From Leptolyngbyaceae cyanobacterium HOT.MB2.61 (GTDB lineage: Bacteria; Cyanobacteriota; Cyanobacteriia; Leptolyngbyales; Leptolyngbyaceae), in the NCBI GenBank assembly GCA_023511615.1, contig JAIMBL010000016.1, positions 1 to 40,124 on the forward strand: a stretch of 40,124 nucleotides of DNA, given 5' to 3'. The position numbers and the translations under genes are program-made. Shown piece after piece: positions 1-7,600 of the stretch. A model generated the notes under the pieces. That model was not told the DNA's origin. It searched no databases and saw only the letters and a list, made by a program, of their open reading frames with translations. Position 1 is the stretch's first letter, and every line of letters begins with the position of its first letter.

Positions 1-84
1 CGCAATGCGCACAATTTCCCGCTGGACTTGGCAGCAGGTGAAGCAACTCCGGTTGCACTTTCGGCTCCTGCCATCAATGGTTAA
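1..84 (+). CDS. psbA: Photosystem II D1 protein, C-terminal end (partial)
   Basis: The window opens inside a gene. The first 28 codons read RNAHNFPLDLA followed by a 16-residue tail ending SAPAING and a TAA stop. This is the end of the D1 reaction-centre protein of photosystem II, which sits in the thylakoid membrane and helps bind the Mn4CaO5 cluster. Mature D1 ends at the Ala of LDLA (Ala344 in the family), whose carboxylate is a cluster ligand. The protease CtpA removes the following tail, and a 16-residue tail is the usual cyanobacterial length. The His and Asp of HNFPLD correspond to the known ligand region (His337, Asp342). The rest of the gene and its promoter lie outside the window, so the psbA isoform cannot be told. 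Confidence 0.96.
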   Translation, partial: RNAHNFPLDLAAGEATPVALSAPAING

Positions 85-108
85 TCTTGTTCTGATTTGG
101 TAATTCGG

Positions 109-134
109 GCGCCTCCATCAGGGGGCGCTTTTTT
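109..134 (+). terminator. Rho-independent terminator of psbA
   Basis: An 8-bp stem (109-116 with 121-128, one G-T pair) has a four-base loop and is followed by six T. It lies 25 bases after the psbA stop, which fits a strong intrinsic terminator for a highly expressed gene. Confidence 0.9.
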
Positions 135-144
135 ATCACCAGCT

Positions 145-813
145 TTGGAGCTTAAAGATAATCCCATCCCGAATTTCTTTAAAGAGTTCGGAGATCGAGC
201 AGAAATTCATGAAGGTTTGGCTTTTCGCTTTGGAGTCTTCGATCCGCTGGAACTTAATTTTAGTTACAGATTTCGACTCATTAGTGCAGGGGTTGCGCAC
301 AGTAGTATAGAACTATTGGAAGAGGCAACGACGGCCTTTAATTCAGATGAAGAGGCGGCGATCGCATTTTGGAATCCCTATAGACCTATGGCATCTGAAC
401 AACAGGTTAGACAGTACCTCGCTTATTGGTTTCAACTTGGCAAACGGGTTCTGATCCAGGGCGGTGAAGAAGCTCTGTTACCTCGCCCTGTGATTCAGGG
501 CAACCGCTACAGCCAGGAATTTGAAGCTTGTTGGCAGAAAATATACCCTGCCAATGCAAGGGCCGCTTACCTGGAAGGAACGAATCAAACCGTCGCTGAA
601 TTGCTATCACCTGTTTGGGAAATTAATCCATGTAGCCGCTGCTCCATGCCGGTTCCTATTCGCTCCGTTGGTTTATCTGTTTCCCCTGAATGTCCTTGTT
701 TTGATCTACCCGATTGGCCCAACAGTGAAATTCCTCAACCTCACGCTCCTGTCGATAGTCAGGCATTGTTGCTTCATATTCGCGATCGCCTGCGTCAGGC
801 AAGCAGACAGTAA
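145..813 (+). CDS. Conserved cyanobacterial protein of unknown function
   Basis: The reading frame is open from before the psbA terminator and ends at 813. It encodes about 220 residues with no signal peptide or membrane segment. The C-terminal third has a Cys cluster, PCSRCSMP followed about 16 residues later by CPC, that could bind a metal, and ends in a short basic helix. The start is unclear. The first possible start (TTG at 97) would place the psbA terminator inside the gene, so I use TTG at 145. TTG at 217 is another choice, and the only early ATG (388) would discard sequence that looks coding. None has a clear ribosome binding site. It converges on rnz with a 16-bp gap. I do not recognise a function. 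Confidence 0.6.
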   Translation: MELKDNPIPNFFKEFGDRAEIHEGLAFRFGVFDPLELNFSYRFRLISAGVAHSSIELLEEATTAFNSDEEAAIAFWNPYRPMASEQQVRQYLAYWFQLGKRVLIQGGEEALLPRPVIQGNRYSQEFEACWQKIYPANARAAYLEGTNQTVAELLSPVWEINPCSRCSMPVPIRSVGLSVSPECPCFDLPDWPNSEIPQPHAPVDSQALLLHIRDRLRQASRQ

Positions 814-829
814 ACTGCTTCAGTCACCC

Positions 830-1783
830 TTAAACGTTGACCAGTTCTGCCGGCTCCCGACGTGGAATTTCGTAAGTCCAGAAATCAGATGCCAGCTCTG
901 TGTTGGGAAAAATGGAGCGAGCCTCTGCTAACAGGTCATTCACTTGCAGTTCATTGCCGGGTGCATAGCGAGGGCTGAAATGTGTCATGATTAATTGCCG
1001 TACCTGGGCCGCCAGTGCTACCTGAGCCGCCATTGTCGAAGTTGAATGCAGTCGCTGGTAAGCAAGTTCCGCATCCCGATGTGCAAAGGTTGCTTCATGA
1101 ATCAGCACATCAGCATCCTGTGCAAGTTCTACGGCAGCATCGCAATAGATGGTATCTGTACAGTAAGTAAACTTGCGCCCAACCTGTGTAGGACCGCACA
1201 ATTCTGCCCCATGAATCTGCCGTCCATCCGGCAGCACAATCACTTCACCCCGCTTTAATCGACCATAAATGGGGCCGGGTGGAATGCCAATTTCGGCTGC
1301 CCGTTCCGCGTCGAAGTGGCCAGGACGATCTTTCTCAGCGACCCGATAACCAAAAGCAGGCACCCGGTGCTTCAACAAAGCGCAACTGACTGTAAATTCT
1401 TCATCCTCAAAAATAACACCAGGACGAACGGTGTGAACTTTCACAGGGTAGGAGAAATGGGTTTGGGAGTAGCGGCGGCAAGCCTTGAGGTAATCTTCTA
1501 AATCAGGAGGACCATAGATATCAATCCGTTGAGCATTGCCCGCCAGCCCACAACTCGCAAGCAAACCCATCAGACCAAAAATATGGTCTCCGTGCATGTG
1601 AGTAATGAAAATCCGGGTTAGCTGGCTGATCTTAAGGTCGCTGCGGAGGATTTGGTGTTGGGTTCCTTCTCCACAGTCAAATAGCCAAAATTCGGCTCTT
1701 TGCGGTAAGCGCAGGGCAACACCTGAAACATTCCGCATCCGGGTTGGTACACCAGAGCTGGTTCCTAAAAATGTGATCTGCAA
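830..1783 (-). CDS. rnz: Ribonuclease Z (tRNA 3'-end endonuclease)
   Basis: This is a 317-residue metallo-beta-lactamase-fold protein of the short, ElaC-type RNase Z family, which cuts the 3' trailer from tRNA precursors that lack an encoded CCA. The start [14 protein letters not shown] is typical. The zinc-binding motif THMHGDH is at residues 61-67. Further metal and family motifs follow in order: [14 protein letters not shown], the HST motif (QRLHSTS) and THFSPRY near the end. Length matches the family. The ATG at 1783 is the first in frame. It is a single-gene unit converging on the unknown gene at 145-813, with a roughly 590-bp gap upstream holding repeats. Confidence 0.95.
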   Translation of the reverse strand: MQITFLGTSSGVPTRMRNVSGVALRLPQRAEFWLFDCGEGTQHQILRSDLKISQLTRIFITHMHGDHIFGLMGLLASCGLAGNAQRIDIYGPPDLEDYLKACRRYSQTHFSYPVKVHTVRPGVIFEDEEFTVSCALLKHRVPAFGYRVAEKDRPGHFDAERAAEIGIPPGPIYGRLKRGEVIVLPDGRQIHGAELCGPTQVGRKFTYCTDTIYCDAAVELAQDADVLIHEATFAHRDAELAYQRLHSTSTMAAQVALAAQVRQLIMTHFSPRYAPGNELQVNDLLAEARSIFPNTELASDFWTYEIPRREPAELVNV

Positions 1784-1961
1784 AACTCAGCAACCCAAGC
1801 TAGTCGTTCTTCTGAAACTATACTGGCACAGGGAAACCGAAACCAGGAAATAAACCCTTGTCGAAGTTGAGAACCATCGTTCTGCCTTCCCCACCAAACC
1901 ATTTACTCATTTATCTCCCTTACTCCTCAACCCTCACTGATAACTAATAGCTTCTAAGTAG

Positions 1962-1989
1962 GTAGACATAATTCAGTAGACATAATTCA
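1962..1989. repeat. 14-bp perfect tandem duplication
   Basis: GTAGACATAATTCA occurs twice with no spacer (1962-1975 and 1976-1989), immediately before the GC-rich repeat core at 1999. Confidence 0.9.
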
Positions 1990-1998
1990 TTGGAAGAA

Positions 1999-2046
1999 AG
2001 GGGAGTGGGGGCGTTGCCCCCAGGCAGGGGGTTTCACCCCCTCCAA
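1999..2046 (-). repeat. GC-rich dispersed repeat R2, core copy
   Basis: Two adjacent hairpins are seen: a GGGGGC/GCCCCC stem with a GTT loop (2007-2021) and a GGGGG/CCCCC stem with a TTTCA loop. The core GGGAGTGGGGGC...GGGGTTTCACCCC is shared with the copy at 4767-4884. The TATAGC-type ends of full copies are not found here, so this may be a fragment or a related element. Confidence 0.65.
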
Positions 2047-2372
2047 AAAACCATCTTTAAATTTAAATGCACCCAGCTACTTATCATTTGGAGCCTGGTG
2101 CCTGCTATAAATTTAAGGAATTTCGTCATCTTTAAGAAACTTAATAAAATCATTGTTGCACTACATGTGTGGTTTGAGTTCAATTTCTGTGGAATTTTAA
2201 GACTGCATCTAGAGTGCTGAAGGGCGAATTTGCCCAATGTCTGGTTTCAGTTTGGGAAATTTGACTTATATTAAGCGTCGGTGACAATACGAGTTAGGCT
2301 GAACCTTCTCGATTTAAGCGCTGCGAGGCGTCTTTTTTGTTAAGTGCTGGAACCTGTGAGGGGTCTTCAGAG

Positions 2373-3584
2373 ATGCGATTGGAATACTTCTCCCTTTTTC
2401 TCCTGTCTCGGCTTAAATCGGTCACACGGTTGGAAGGGCGGGGTTTGTTTTGTGTCCTGATTTGGCTGGCAGTGGCTGCTGAGTTTTTGATAGGGATTGC
2501 TCCGGCCAGAGCCGCTTCAGTGGACTTGCGTGTTGCAATTGAGGATGGTGTTAATCAGGTAACAGTGGGTAGCTCGACCCAGGCCGTTGTCAAGGATGGA
2601 GCAGGACGTCCGGTGGGCGAAATTGGAGCCATGAATGCTTTCGTCGCTCAGTCCAAGAAGAGCATGATCGCCATGGATCGTTGGCAGGCGGGGCAGTTTT
2701 GGATTGAACCCACGGGTGGAGGTTATGTGTTTATTGGCGATCGCTGGTACCGGGGACGAACCCAATTAGTTCCCAACGGAAAAGGAATCACAGCGATAAA
2801 CCATGTCAATCTAGAACACTACCTCTACAGTGTTTTAGGGGGAGAAATGAACGGTAACTGGCCCCAGGAAGCCCTCAAAGCCCAAGCCGTAGCCGCTCGC
2901 TCCTATGCCCTCTATCAGCGGGAACGGGCAGGAAACCGGGCATTTGATCTGGGTGATACCCCAGCCTGGCAGGTTTACGGCGGCATTGTAGACGAGTCTG
3001 CCGGAACGCAAGCTGCTGTTAATGCAACCGCAGGGCAGGTATTGACCTTTAATGGTCAAATTATTGAAGCTGTTTTTCACTCTTCAGCAGGAGGCTGCAC
3101 CGATAATGTAGAAGAGGTATGGGTTCAACCTCTTCCCTATCTCCGCTCAGTGCAGGATTATGATCAGGGGTCGCCTGTGTTTCAGTGGACAAAAACCTTT
3201 TCCCGCAGCGAGCTGAGTAAGCTCATCCCTGGGGTTGGAAACATTCTAGCCCTTCAGCCCGAAAAAACAACTAAATGTGGTCGGATTGTTTCTGCGCAGG
3301 TGATTGGAGATGCGGGCAGGCGAAGGATGAACGGTGAAAGCTTGCGGACTGCTTTAGGCTTAAGAAGTACTTTGTTTGAGGTGATTCCTCAAACGGGGCC
3401 AGCCTCTACTAAAGGAAAATCCCAACTTCCAACCGCATTTCATATTAATGGTCGTGGTTTTGGGCATGGTTTGGGTATGAGCCAATGGGGTGCCCATGGG
3501 TTGGCTACACGAGGTGCCACTTATCAGCAAATTTTGGGGCATTACTACCGGGGCACAACCCTCGCTAAAATTCAGGTCAAGTGA
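2373..3584 (+). CDS. Secreted SpoIID/LytB-domain protein
   Basis: A 403-residue protein. ATG at 2373 is preferred over an upstream TTG (2337) because GAGGGG lies nine bases before it. The N-terminus is a long signal peptide: hydrophobic stretch LFCVLIWLAVAAEFLIGI, then APARA-A as likely cleavage site. The body is a SpoIID domain: LEHYLYSVLGGEM, the conserved run PQEALKAQAVAARSYAL, FHSSAGGCT, and the C-terminal GRGFGHGLGMSQWGA with ILGHYYRGT. In sporulating Firmicutes SpoIID is a peptidoglycan lytic transglycosylase, and LytB stimulates an amidase. In cyanobacteria a periplasmic role in cell-wall turnover is inferred, not shown. It may share a transcript with the short gene that follows at 3653. 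Confidence 0.9.
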   Translation: MRLEYFSLFLLSRLKSVTRLEGRGLFCVLIWLAVAAEFLIGIAPARAASVDLRVAIEDGVNQVTVGSSTQAVVKDGAGRPVGEIGAMNAFVAQSKKSMIAMDRWQAGQFWIEPTGGGYVFIGDRWYRGRTQLVPNGKGITAINHVNLEHYLYSVLGGEMNGNWPQEALKAQAVAARSYALYQRERAGNRAFDLGDTPAWQVYGGIVDESAGTQAAVNATAGQVLTFNGQIIEAVFHSSAGGCTDNVEEVWVQPLPYLRSVQDYDQGSPVFQWTKTFSRSELSKLIPGVGNILALQPEKTTKCGRIVSAQVIGDAGRRRMNGESLRTALGLRSTLFEVIPQTGPASTKGKSQLPTAFHINGRGFGHGLGMSQWGAHGLATRGATYQQILGHYYRGTTLAKIQVK

Positions 3585-3652
3585 GCAGTGCCATCTGTCC
3601 ATCTGTCTAAGAGGACTGTTCACTCATAGTTTAAGTCATAAGGTCTTCGAGA

Positions 3653-3928
3653 GTGGACGTTCAAAGTCGTCTGGAATCTTTAGAGTCGATTGTTCAGCAA
3701 ATTGGAGAAGCTGTCCTGGCAACCACTGAAACGATCGAGCGCCTTTCTGATCGCATCGATGCACTGGTCAACCAGGTGCAACAGCAGGGCTATCAAAACT
3801 TTGCCCTCAGTGATGCGGTTCAAACAATTACTGAAGTTCAGCAGGAGTCCCTCAAACGACTCGACAAAGTAACTGATGCTTTAGAGCGTCTGGTGCGGGC
3901 CATTGAACAACCGGACCCCCCACCTTAA
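3653..3928 (+). CDS. Short coiled-coil protein, function unknown
   Basis: A 91-residue protein starting with GTG at 3653, with AAGG nine bases upstream. Almost the whole chain is predicted helical, with heptad-like spacing of Leu, Ile and Val (RLESLESIVQQIGEAV, ERLSDRIDALVNQVQQ, LKRLDKVTDALERLVRAI). It is likely a small oligomerising coiled-coil protein. The C-terminus is Pro-rich (PDPPP). It lies 68 bases after the SpoIID-domain gene on the same strand, so cotranscription is plausible. There is no signal peptide or membrane segment. No family is recognised. Confidence 0.65.
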   Translation: MDVQSRLESLESIVQQIGEAVLATTETIERLSDRIDALVNQVQQQGYQNFALSDAVQTITEVQQESLKRLDKVTDALERLVRAIEQPDPPP

Positions 3929-3953
3929 TATCTGCTTACCAATAAATATCTGC

Positions 3954-4367
3954 TTACCAGCGCCAGTAAGAGCGCCCTTTCCAAAATACGCCAACAATCA
4001 TACTTACAATGTGGGCCGGGTCAACGTCAAAGAGTAGCGTGGGCAGGGGGAAAAAGCGTCTGACCAGAAAAATCAAGAAGATGCATGCAACCAGACCCCA
4101 CAGGCTATTGGTATTCATCGCTGGACAGCCTGATCGTTCCAAAATAACCACAGCGAGTGCCCCAACTCCAACGCCTGTGGCGACGCTTAGTATTATGCCC
4201 AGGGTAGGCACAAGTGCTTTCTCTATGAAGGCTTTCAGGTCAGGAAACTGCTGAGTTGCCACAAAAAGGATAAATTCCAGAAAAATGACAATCACTGCTG
4301 TCAGGAGCGCTGCTTGAAACAGCGATCGCCACGGCAGAAACTTTAAAGGACGCAAGGGATTACTCAT
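3954..4367 (-). CDS. Small integral membrane protein, function unknown
   Basis: A protein of about 137 residues. ATG at 4367 (MSNPLRPLKFLPWRSL) is chosen; a GTG at 4382 would add five residues. Neither has a strong ribosome binding site. Four hydrophobic segments are visible: LFQAALLTAVIVIFLEFILF, VPTLGIILSVATGVGVGALA, LWGLVACIFLIFLV, and a weaker one near DPAHIVSMIVGVF. The first is preceded by a basic patch (RPLKFLPWR), suggesting a cytoplasmic N-terminus. The gene converges on the coiled-coil gene with a 25-bp gap. Upstream lies a copy of the 123-bp repeat. It resembles a conserved cyanobacterial membrane protein with no assigned role. Confidence 0.65.
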   Translation of the reverse strand: MSNPLRPLKFLPWRSLFQAALLTAVIVIFLEFILFVATQQFPDLKAFIEKALVPTLGIILSVATGVGVGALAVVILERSGCPAMNTNSLWGLVACIFLIFLVRRFFPLPTLLFDVDPAHIVSMIVGVFWKGRSYWRW

Positions 4368-4443
4368 CCAGTCAACTACCACAAACCGTCGGGGGATGAA
4401 ATCGCCAGGATGGCTTTGCTACTCTCTAAAAATCCAGCGAGAT

Positions 4444-4566
4444 GGTTCTTCCGGCTTGCCGGTGAAAGAGTAGCTTAAGCTACTCTTTCATCTAAAATAA
4501 AATCCCTGGAATATTGATTTTGTTTCGGTTATAAGCGACGCTTATCATCAAACTCCCAGAAGATCC
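4444..4566 (+). mobile_element. MITE-like repeat, copy A (123 bp)
   Basis: The left end GGTTCTTCCGG and right end CCCAGAAGATCC are imperfect inverted repeats. An exact 8-bp direct repeat, AGCGAGAT, flanks the element (4436-4443 and 4567-4574). Inside are a perfect 28-bp palindrome (4463-4490, TGAAAGAGTAGCTT and its complement), the shared run AATCCCTGGAATATTGATTT, and a second hairpin ATAAGC-GAC-GCTTAT (4531-4545). The same arrangement recurs five more times in the window. The element is 77 bp upstream of the membrane-protein gene start. Confidence 0.88.
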
Positions 4567-4574
4567 AGCGAGAT

Positions 4575-4634
4575 TTTGCTAAGAGTTTGCTAAGAGATAG
4601 ACATCATGAGTGTAGTAGATATCATGAGTGTAGA
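4575..4634. repeat. Two consecutive short tandem duplications
   Basis: TTTGCTAAGAG is exactly doubled (4575-4585, 4586-4596). It is followed closely by an 18-bp near-perfect doubling starting AGACATCATGAGTG / AGATATCATGAGTG (4599-4616, 4617-4634). They begin right behind the flank of repeat copy A. Replication slippage is the likely origin. Between 4635 and 4766 nothing further is seen. Confidence 0.85.
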
Positions 4635-4766
4635 CCGTTTCGACCGATTCAGAAGAAATTCTGTACATGGCCTCTTAATTTTGTCTCTGCTTGCAGTGCT
4701 CCTCAGCCCATCTGTTACCCGCCCCATCCAGACCGAGAAACCAGTTACCCTTATCCGCCTCGTCCA

Positions 4767-4884
4767 GCTATAGCTCTACGCAGGTGCGTTAGGACATTGG
4801 AATTTAGAGAGGGAGTGGGGGCTTCGCCCACAGTTAGGGGTTTCACCCCTGCACCCCGTCCTAACTACGATGACTACCGCTGTA
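4767..4884 (-). repeat. GC-rich dispersed repeat R2, copy b
   Basis: The outer ends GCTATAGC...GTTAGGAC and GTCCTAAC...CCGCTGTA are imperfect inverted repeats. The centre holds GGGAGTGGGGGC, CGCCCAC and the AGGGGTTTCACCCCT hairpin. Read on the minus strand it matches copies at 28216 and 40071. It starts 13 bases after the rsgA stop codon in the direction of rsgA transcription, so it could act as a 3'-UTR stem-loop or terminator. Confidence 0.75.
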
Positions 4885-4897
4885 TTACTTATATTAC

Positions 4898-6085
4898 TTA
4901 ATCGTCATCCAGTGGTGCCTCCTCAAGCTCCGTGTTGAATTCCTTGAGTTCCTGCTGCTGGGTGCGACGAGAGGTACGACGGTACTTCTTGGCCTCCAGT
5001 TTCGGTTCATAAAACTGCTGACCGTGACGTCTGGTTTTCAACTTCAGGCTCGACTCTTCCTCTCCCCTCTGGTTGAGTCGTTCCCTGCGGGCGATCGCCT
5101 CTTCCAAAAAAACTAGATAGTGGTCATAACGCTCCCAGTCCCCCCGCACGACGCAATTCGGCTCCTCCCGATGCAGGCAGTTGCTGAAATGGCAATTAGC
5201 GACGGCAAGACGTTGACGGGCTTCAGGAAAGTAAGACGCCAATGCTTCTGGTGCACAATCAAGTTCTGGTTGGTTAAATCCTGGCGTATCGGCCAGAAGC
5301 CCGCCAAACGGCAACTCAAACAGTTCCACATGCCGGGTAGTATGACGACCTCTGGCAAGCTTCCCTGAAACGGCCCCAACCCGTAAATTTGTCTGGGGAA
5401 TCAACCAGTTAATTAAACTCGACTTGCCCACCCCAGAGGGTCCAGAAACAATCGTTCTGCGATCGCGAAGCCGGATTTTCAGCTCATTTAGCCCCAACAT
5501 CGCTCGAACGCTAATCAGCACGGGAACATAGCCCCATTGCTGCAAGCGCTTTTGCCATTGTTCCTGCTCCTCTTGAGGCGTCAGGTCACTCTTATTCAGG
5601 CACAGGCAAACCTGCAATTCCGTAGACTCGGCTTTGATCAGAAAGCGGCTGAGCTGGTAAGGGTCAAGATCCGGCTCCTTGAGGGCGAACACCAGCAGAA
5701 TCTGATTAGCATTGGCGACAGGTGGACGATCCAGTTCCGACTGGCGGGGAAACACCTGGGCAATGGCTCCTCGTCCGCCTGCCCAATCAGGTTCTTCGAT
5801 CACAACACGATCGCCCACCATCACTTGCTGTCCAATTTTTTTAAGGCGCGATCGACGGGTGCAAAGGAGGATAGGGGGTGAAGAAGCAGAAAGGGGAGCA
5901 GAAGGAATCTCAGGATGGGAACTCTTTGCCCCACTCCATCCCTGGGTTTGTTTGTCTACTCTTGCTTCTGGCTCCCGTACTGAATCAAGCTGAACCCGAT
6001 AGTAATTGGCCTGAATTGCCAGCACAGTTCCAACCAATAGATTTGTGTCTGAGTCTTTTGGCGGTTCTGGCAACTCAGAGCTCAT
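4898..6085 (-). CDS. rsgA: Small ribosomal subunit biogenesis GTPase RsgA
   Basis: A 395-residue circularly permuted GTPase that checks maturation of the 30S subunit. The order of motifs is that of the family: N-terminal OB-type domain (LLVGTVLAIQANYYRVQL), G4 (NKSD), then G1 GPSGVGKS at about residue 212, G3 DTPGF, and a C-terminal zinc site with Cys-His pattern (NCHFSNCLHREEPNC). The tail is basic, rich in Arg, Lys and Gln, and ends in acidic residues. Residues about 34-70 form a Ser/Pro-rich insertion in the OB domain whose DNA resembles dispersed intergenic repeats (see findings). The start is three bases after the tusA stop, so it is probably the last gene of a dnaJ-tusA-rsgA transcript. 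Confidence 0.95.
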   Translation of the reverse strand: MSSELPEPPKDSDTNLLVGTVLAIQANYYRVQLDSVREPEARVDKQTQGWSGAKSSHPEIPSAPLSASSPPILLCTRRSRLKKIGQQVMVGDRVVIEEPDWAGGRGAIAQVFPRQSELDRPPVANANQILLVFALKEPDLDPYQLSRFLIKAESTELQVCLCLNKSDLTPQEEQEQWQKRLQQWGYVPVLISVRAMLGLNELKIRLRDRRTIVSGPSGVGKSSLINWLIPQTNLRVGAVSGKLARGRHTTRHVELFELPFGGLLADTPGFNQPELDCAPEALASYFPEARQRLAVANCHFSNCLHREEPNCVVRGDWERYDHYLVFLEEAIARRERLNQRGEEESSLKLKTRRHGQQFYEPKLEAKKYRRTSRRTQQQELKEFNTELEEAPLDDD

Positions 6086-6088
6086 AAC

Positions 6089-6358
6089 TCAACACTCAGC
6101 CTGATTCAGCTCAGGTCGCCGCACTCTGACCGCAAAAAAACTGAAGCGGTCTTCAATTTGCTCGATGCCGTAGCCTTCCATTGTCAGGCTATCAGGCACC
6201 TGCTCAATCGGTTCCCCTGGATCAAGCCAAACTTCCAGGAGAGACCCAGGGGGCATTTGCTCCAGGCGGAGTTTCGTCCGCACAAAATTGATCGGGCAGG
6301 GAGTTCCCCGCAAATCAAGCTGGGCATCGGGGGTAGTAGAAATATCAGAATGACTCAT
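6089..6358 (-). CDS. TusA/SirA-like sulfur-carrier family protein
   Basis: An 89-residue protein with the TusA-family motif [14 protein letters not shown]; Cys21-Pro22 is the conserved CPxP-like centre where TusA carries a persulfide. In enterobacteria TusA relays sulfur for tRNA 2-thiouridine, but many homologues have other sulfur-transfer roles, so the exact job here is open. The sheet-helix pattern ([28 protein letters not shown]) fits the two-layer fold, and the size is usual. The ATG overlaps the dnaJ stop by four bases (ATGA), pointing to translational coupling, and rsgA follows after three bases. Confidence 0.88.
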   Translation of the reverse strand: MSHSDISTTPDAQLDLRGTPCPINFVRTKLRLEQMPPGSLLEVWLDPGEPIEQVPDSLTMEGYGIEQIEDRFSFFAVRVRRPELNQAEC

Positions 6359-7482
6359 CCGCCAAAAATCTTACCAAAGATACCTTCGCCACTTTTACCG
6401 ACGCGATCGCCCCTCAGCTTTGCCAGTTTTTCCAGCAGTTCTCGTTCCTCAGCCGAAACCCGCGTCGGAATTTCAACTTGAACGGTAATTAAATGGTCGC
6501 CCCGGCTCACCGGGTTGCCCAACCGGGGTACCCCCTTCCCTTCCAGGGTCAACACTGTGCCAGGCTGGGTTCCAGGCGGAATCGTTAGCTCCTGCGGTCC
6601 ATCGACGGTATTAACATCAACCCGGCTTCCCAAAATTGCCTGCAAATAGCTGATCTTGAGTTCCGAGAGGATATTAATTCCTTCCCGCTGAAACTCGGCA
6701 TCCTCATTCACAAACAAGTACACGTAAAGGTCACCTGCTGGGCCGCCCCGTTGCCCGGCATCTCCTTCGCCCGATACCCGCAGGCGAGTGCCATTGTCTA
6801 CCCCTGCCGGAATATTGATCTTCAGCTTCTTCGTTTCCTGTCGTTGGCCATTGCCCCCGCAGGACTCACACTTCTCCTCAATCACCTGCCCACTGCCACT
6901 ACAGGTTGGGCACACCGAAACCTGAGTAAAACTGCCAAAGGGGGTGCGGGTAGCACGGCGAACCTGCCCCGATCCGCTGCAGGTTGAACAGGTACGAGGA
7001 CGGGTTCCTGGCTTTGCTCCCGACCCACCACAGGTGGCACAGGTTTCTAAATGGTTGATCCGGATTTCCCGCTCACCACCAAATACGGCTTCCCGGAATT
7101 CCAGCTTCAAATCCAGGCGCAGGTCATCGCCTCGCACCGGACCACTGCGCCTGCGGGCAGTTTGACCAGAGACCCCACCAAATCCGCTGAAAAAGCTCTC
7201 AAAGATATCGGCAAAACCGCCCATGTCACCGAAATCTTGAAACCCGCCTGCCCCAACGCCAGAGCTGACGCCAGCTTCCCCGAACCGATCATAACGGGCG
7301 CGAGATTCCGGCTCTGAGAGAATCTCATAGGCGCGGTTAATTTCTTTAAAGCGCTCTTCAGCCCCGTCTTCCTTATTGACGTCCGGGTGATATTTGCGGG
7401 CTAGACGCCGATACGCACGCTTAATTTCCTCTTTGTCTGCATCACGGGAAACGCCAAGGATGTCATAGTAATCACGAGCCAT
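6355..7482 (-). CDS. dnaJ: Chaperone DnaJ (Hsp40, type I)
   Basis: A 375-residue co-chaperone that delivers substrates to DnaK and stimulates its ATPase. All type I parts are present: J domain with HPD at residues 32-34; a Gly/Phe-rich linker ([16 protein letters not shown]); four CxxCxGxG zinc repeats ([32 protein letters not shown]); and the C-terminal substrate-binding domains ([34 protein letters not shown]). Length is typical. It lies 118 bp after dnaK on the same strand and overlaps tusA by four bases. The neighbours make it the main cytosolic DnaJ partner of this DnaK. Confidence 0.97.
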   Translation of the reverse strand: MARDYYDILGVSRDADKEEIKRAYRRLARKYHPDVNKEDGAEERFKEINRAYEILSEPESRARYDRFGEAGVSSGVGAGGFQDFGDMGGFADIFESFFSGFGGVSGQTARRRSGPVRGDDLRLDLKLEFREAVFGGEREIRINHLETCATCGGSGAKPGTRPRTCSTCSGSGQVRRATRTPFGSFTQVSVCPTCSGSGQVIEEKCESCGGNGQRQETKKLKINIPAGVDNGTRLRVSGEGDAGQRGGPAGDLYVYLFVNEDAEFQREGINILSELKISYLQAILGSRVDVNTVDGPQELTIPPGTQPGTVLTLEGKGVPRLGNPVSRGDHLITVQVEIPTRVSAEERELLEKLAKLRGDRVGKSGEGIFGKIFGG

Positions 7483-7600
7483 AGACTGCTGGTTCAGAGG
7501 GTAAAGGGATTCTTAAGCACTAGGGTCATTCTAAACCTTGGGGCCTGGGCTGGGATAATGAACTCTCACCTCACCCACTATCTACCACTCTATACCTTAA

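Larger units (their letters stand above)
1784..2372. other. Intergenic region between divergent rnz and SpoIID-domain gene
   Basis: No gene is seen. The stretch must hold the promoters of rnz (minus) and of the SpoIID-domain gene (plus). It contains a 14-bp tandem duplication (1962-1989) and a GC-rich hairpin pair (1999-2046), listed separately. The rest is AT-rich, without a clear structure. Confidence 0.6.

Noticed and set aside
1962-1989. CRISPR-like repeats
   Set aside because: The short tandem doublings here and at 4575 have no spacers and only two units; no regularly spaced repeats were seen in the window.
4444-4566. Copy A as a plain transcription terminator or REP sequence
   Set aside because: Length, inverted ends, the exact 8-bp flanking duplication and recurrence in both orientations fit an inserted element better, although its hairpins may also act on RNA.
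4587-4901. Possible 104-residue gene between copy A and rsgA
   Set aside because: It runs through tandem duplications and the R2 repeat, has no coding character, and overlaps the rsgA stop.
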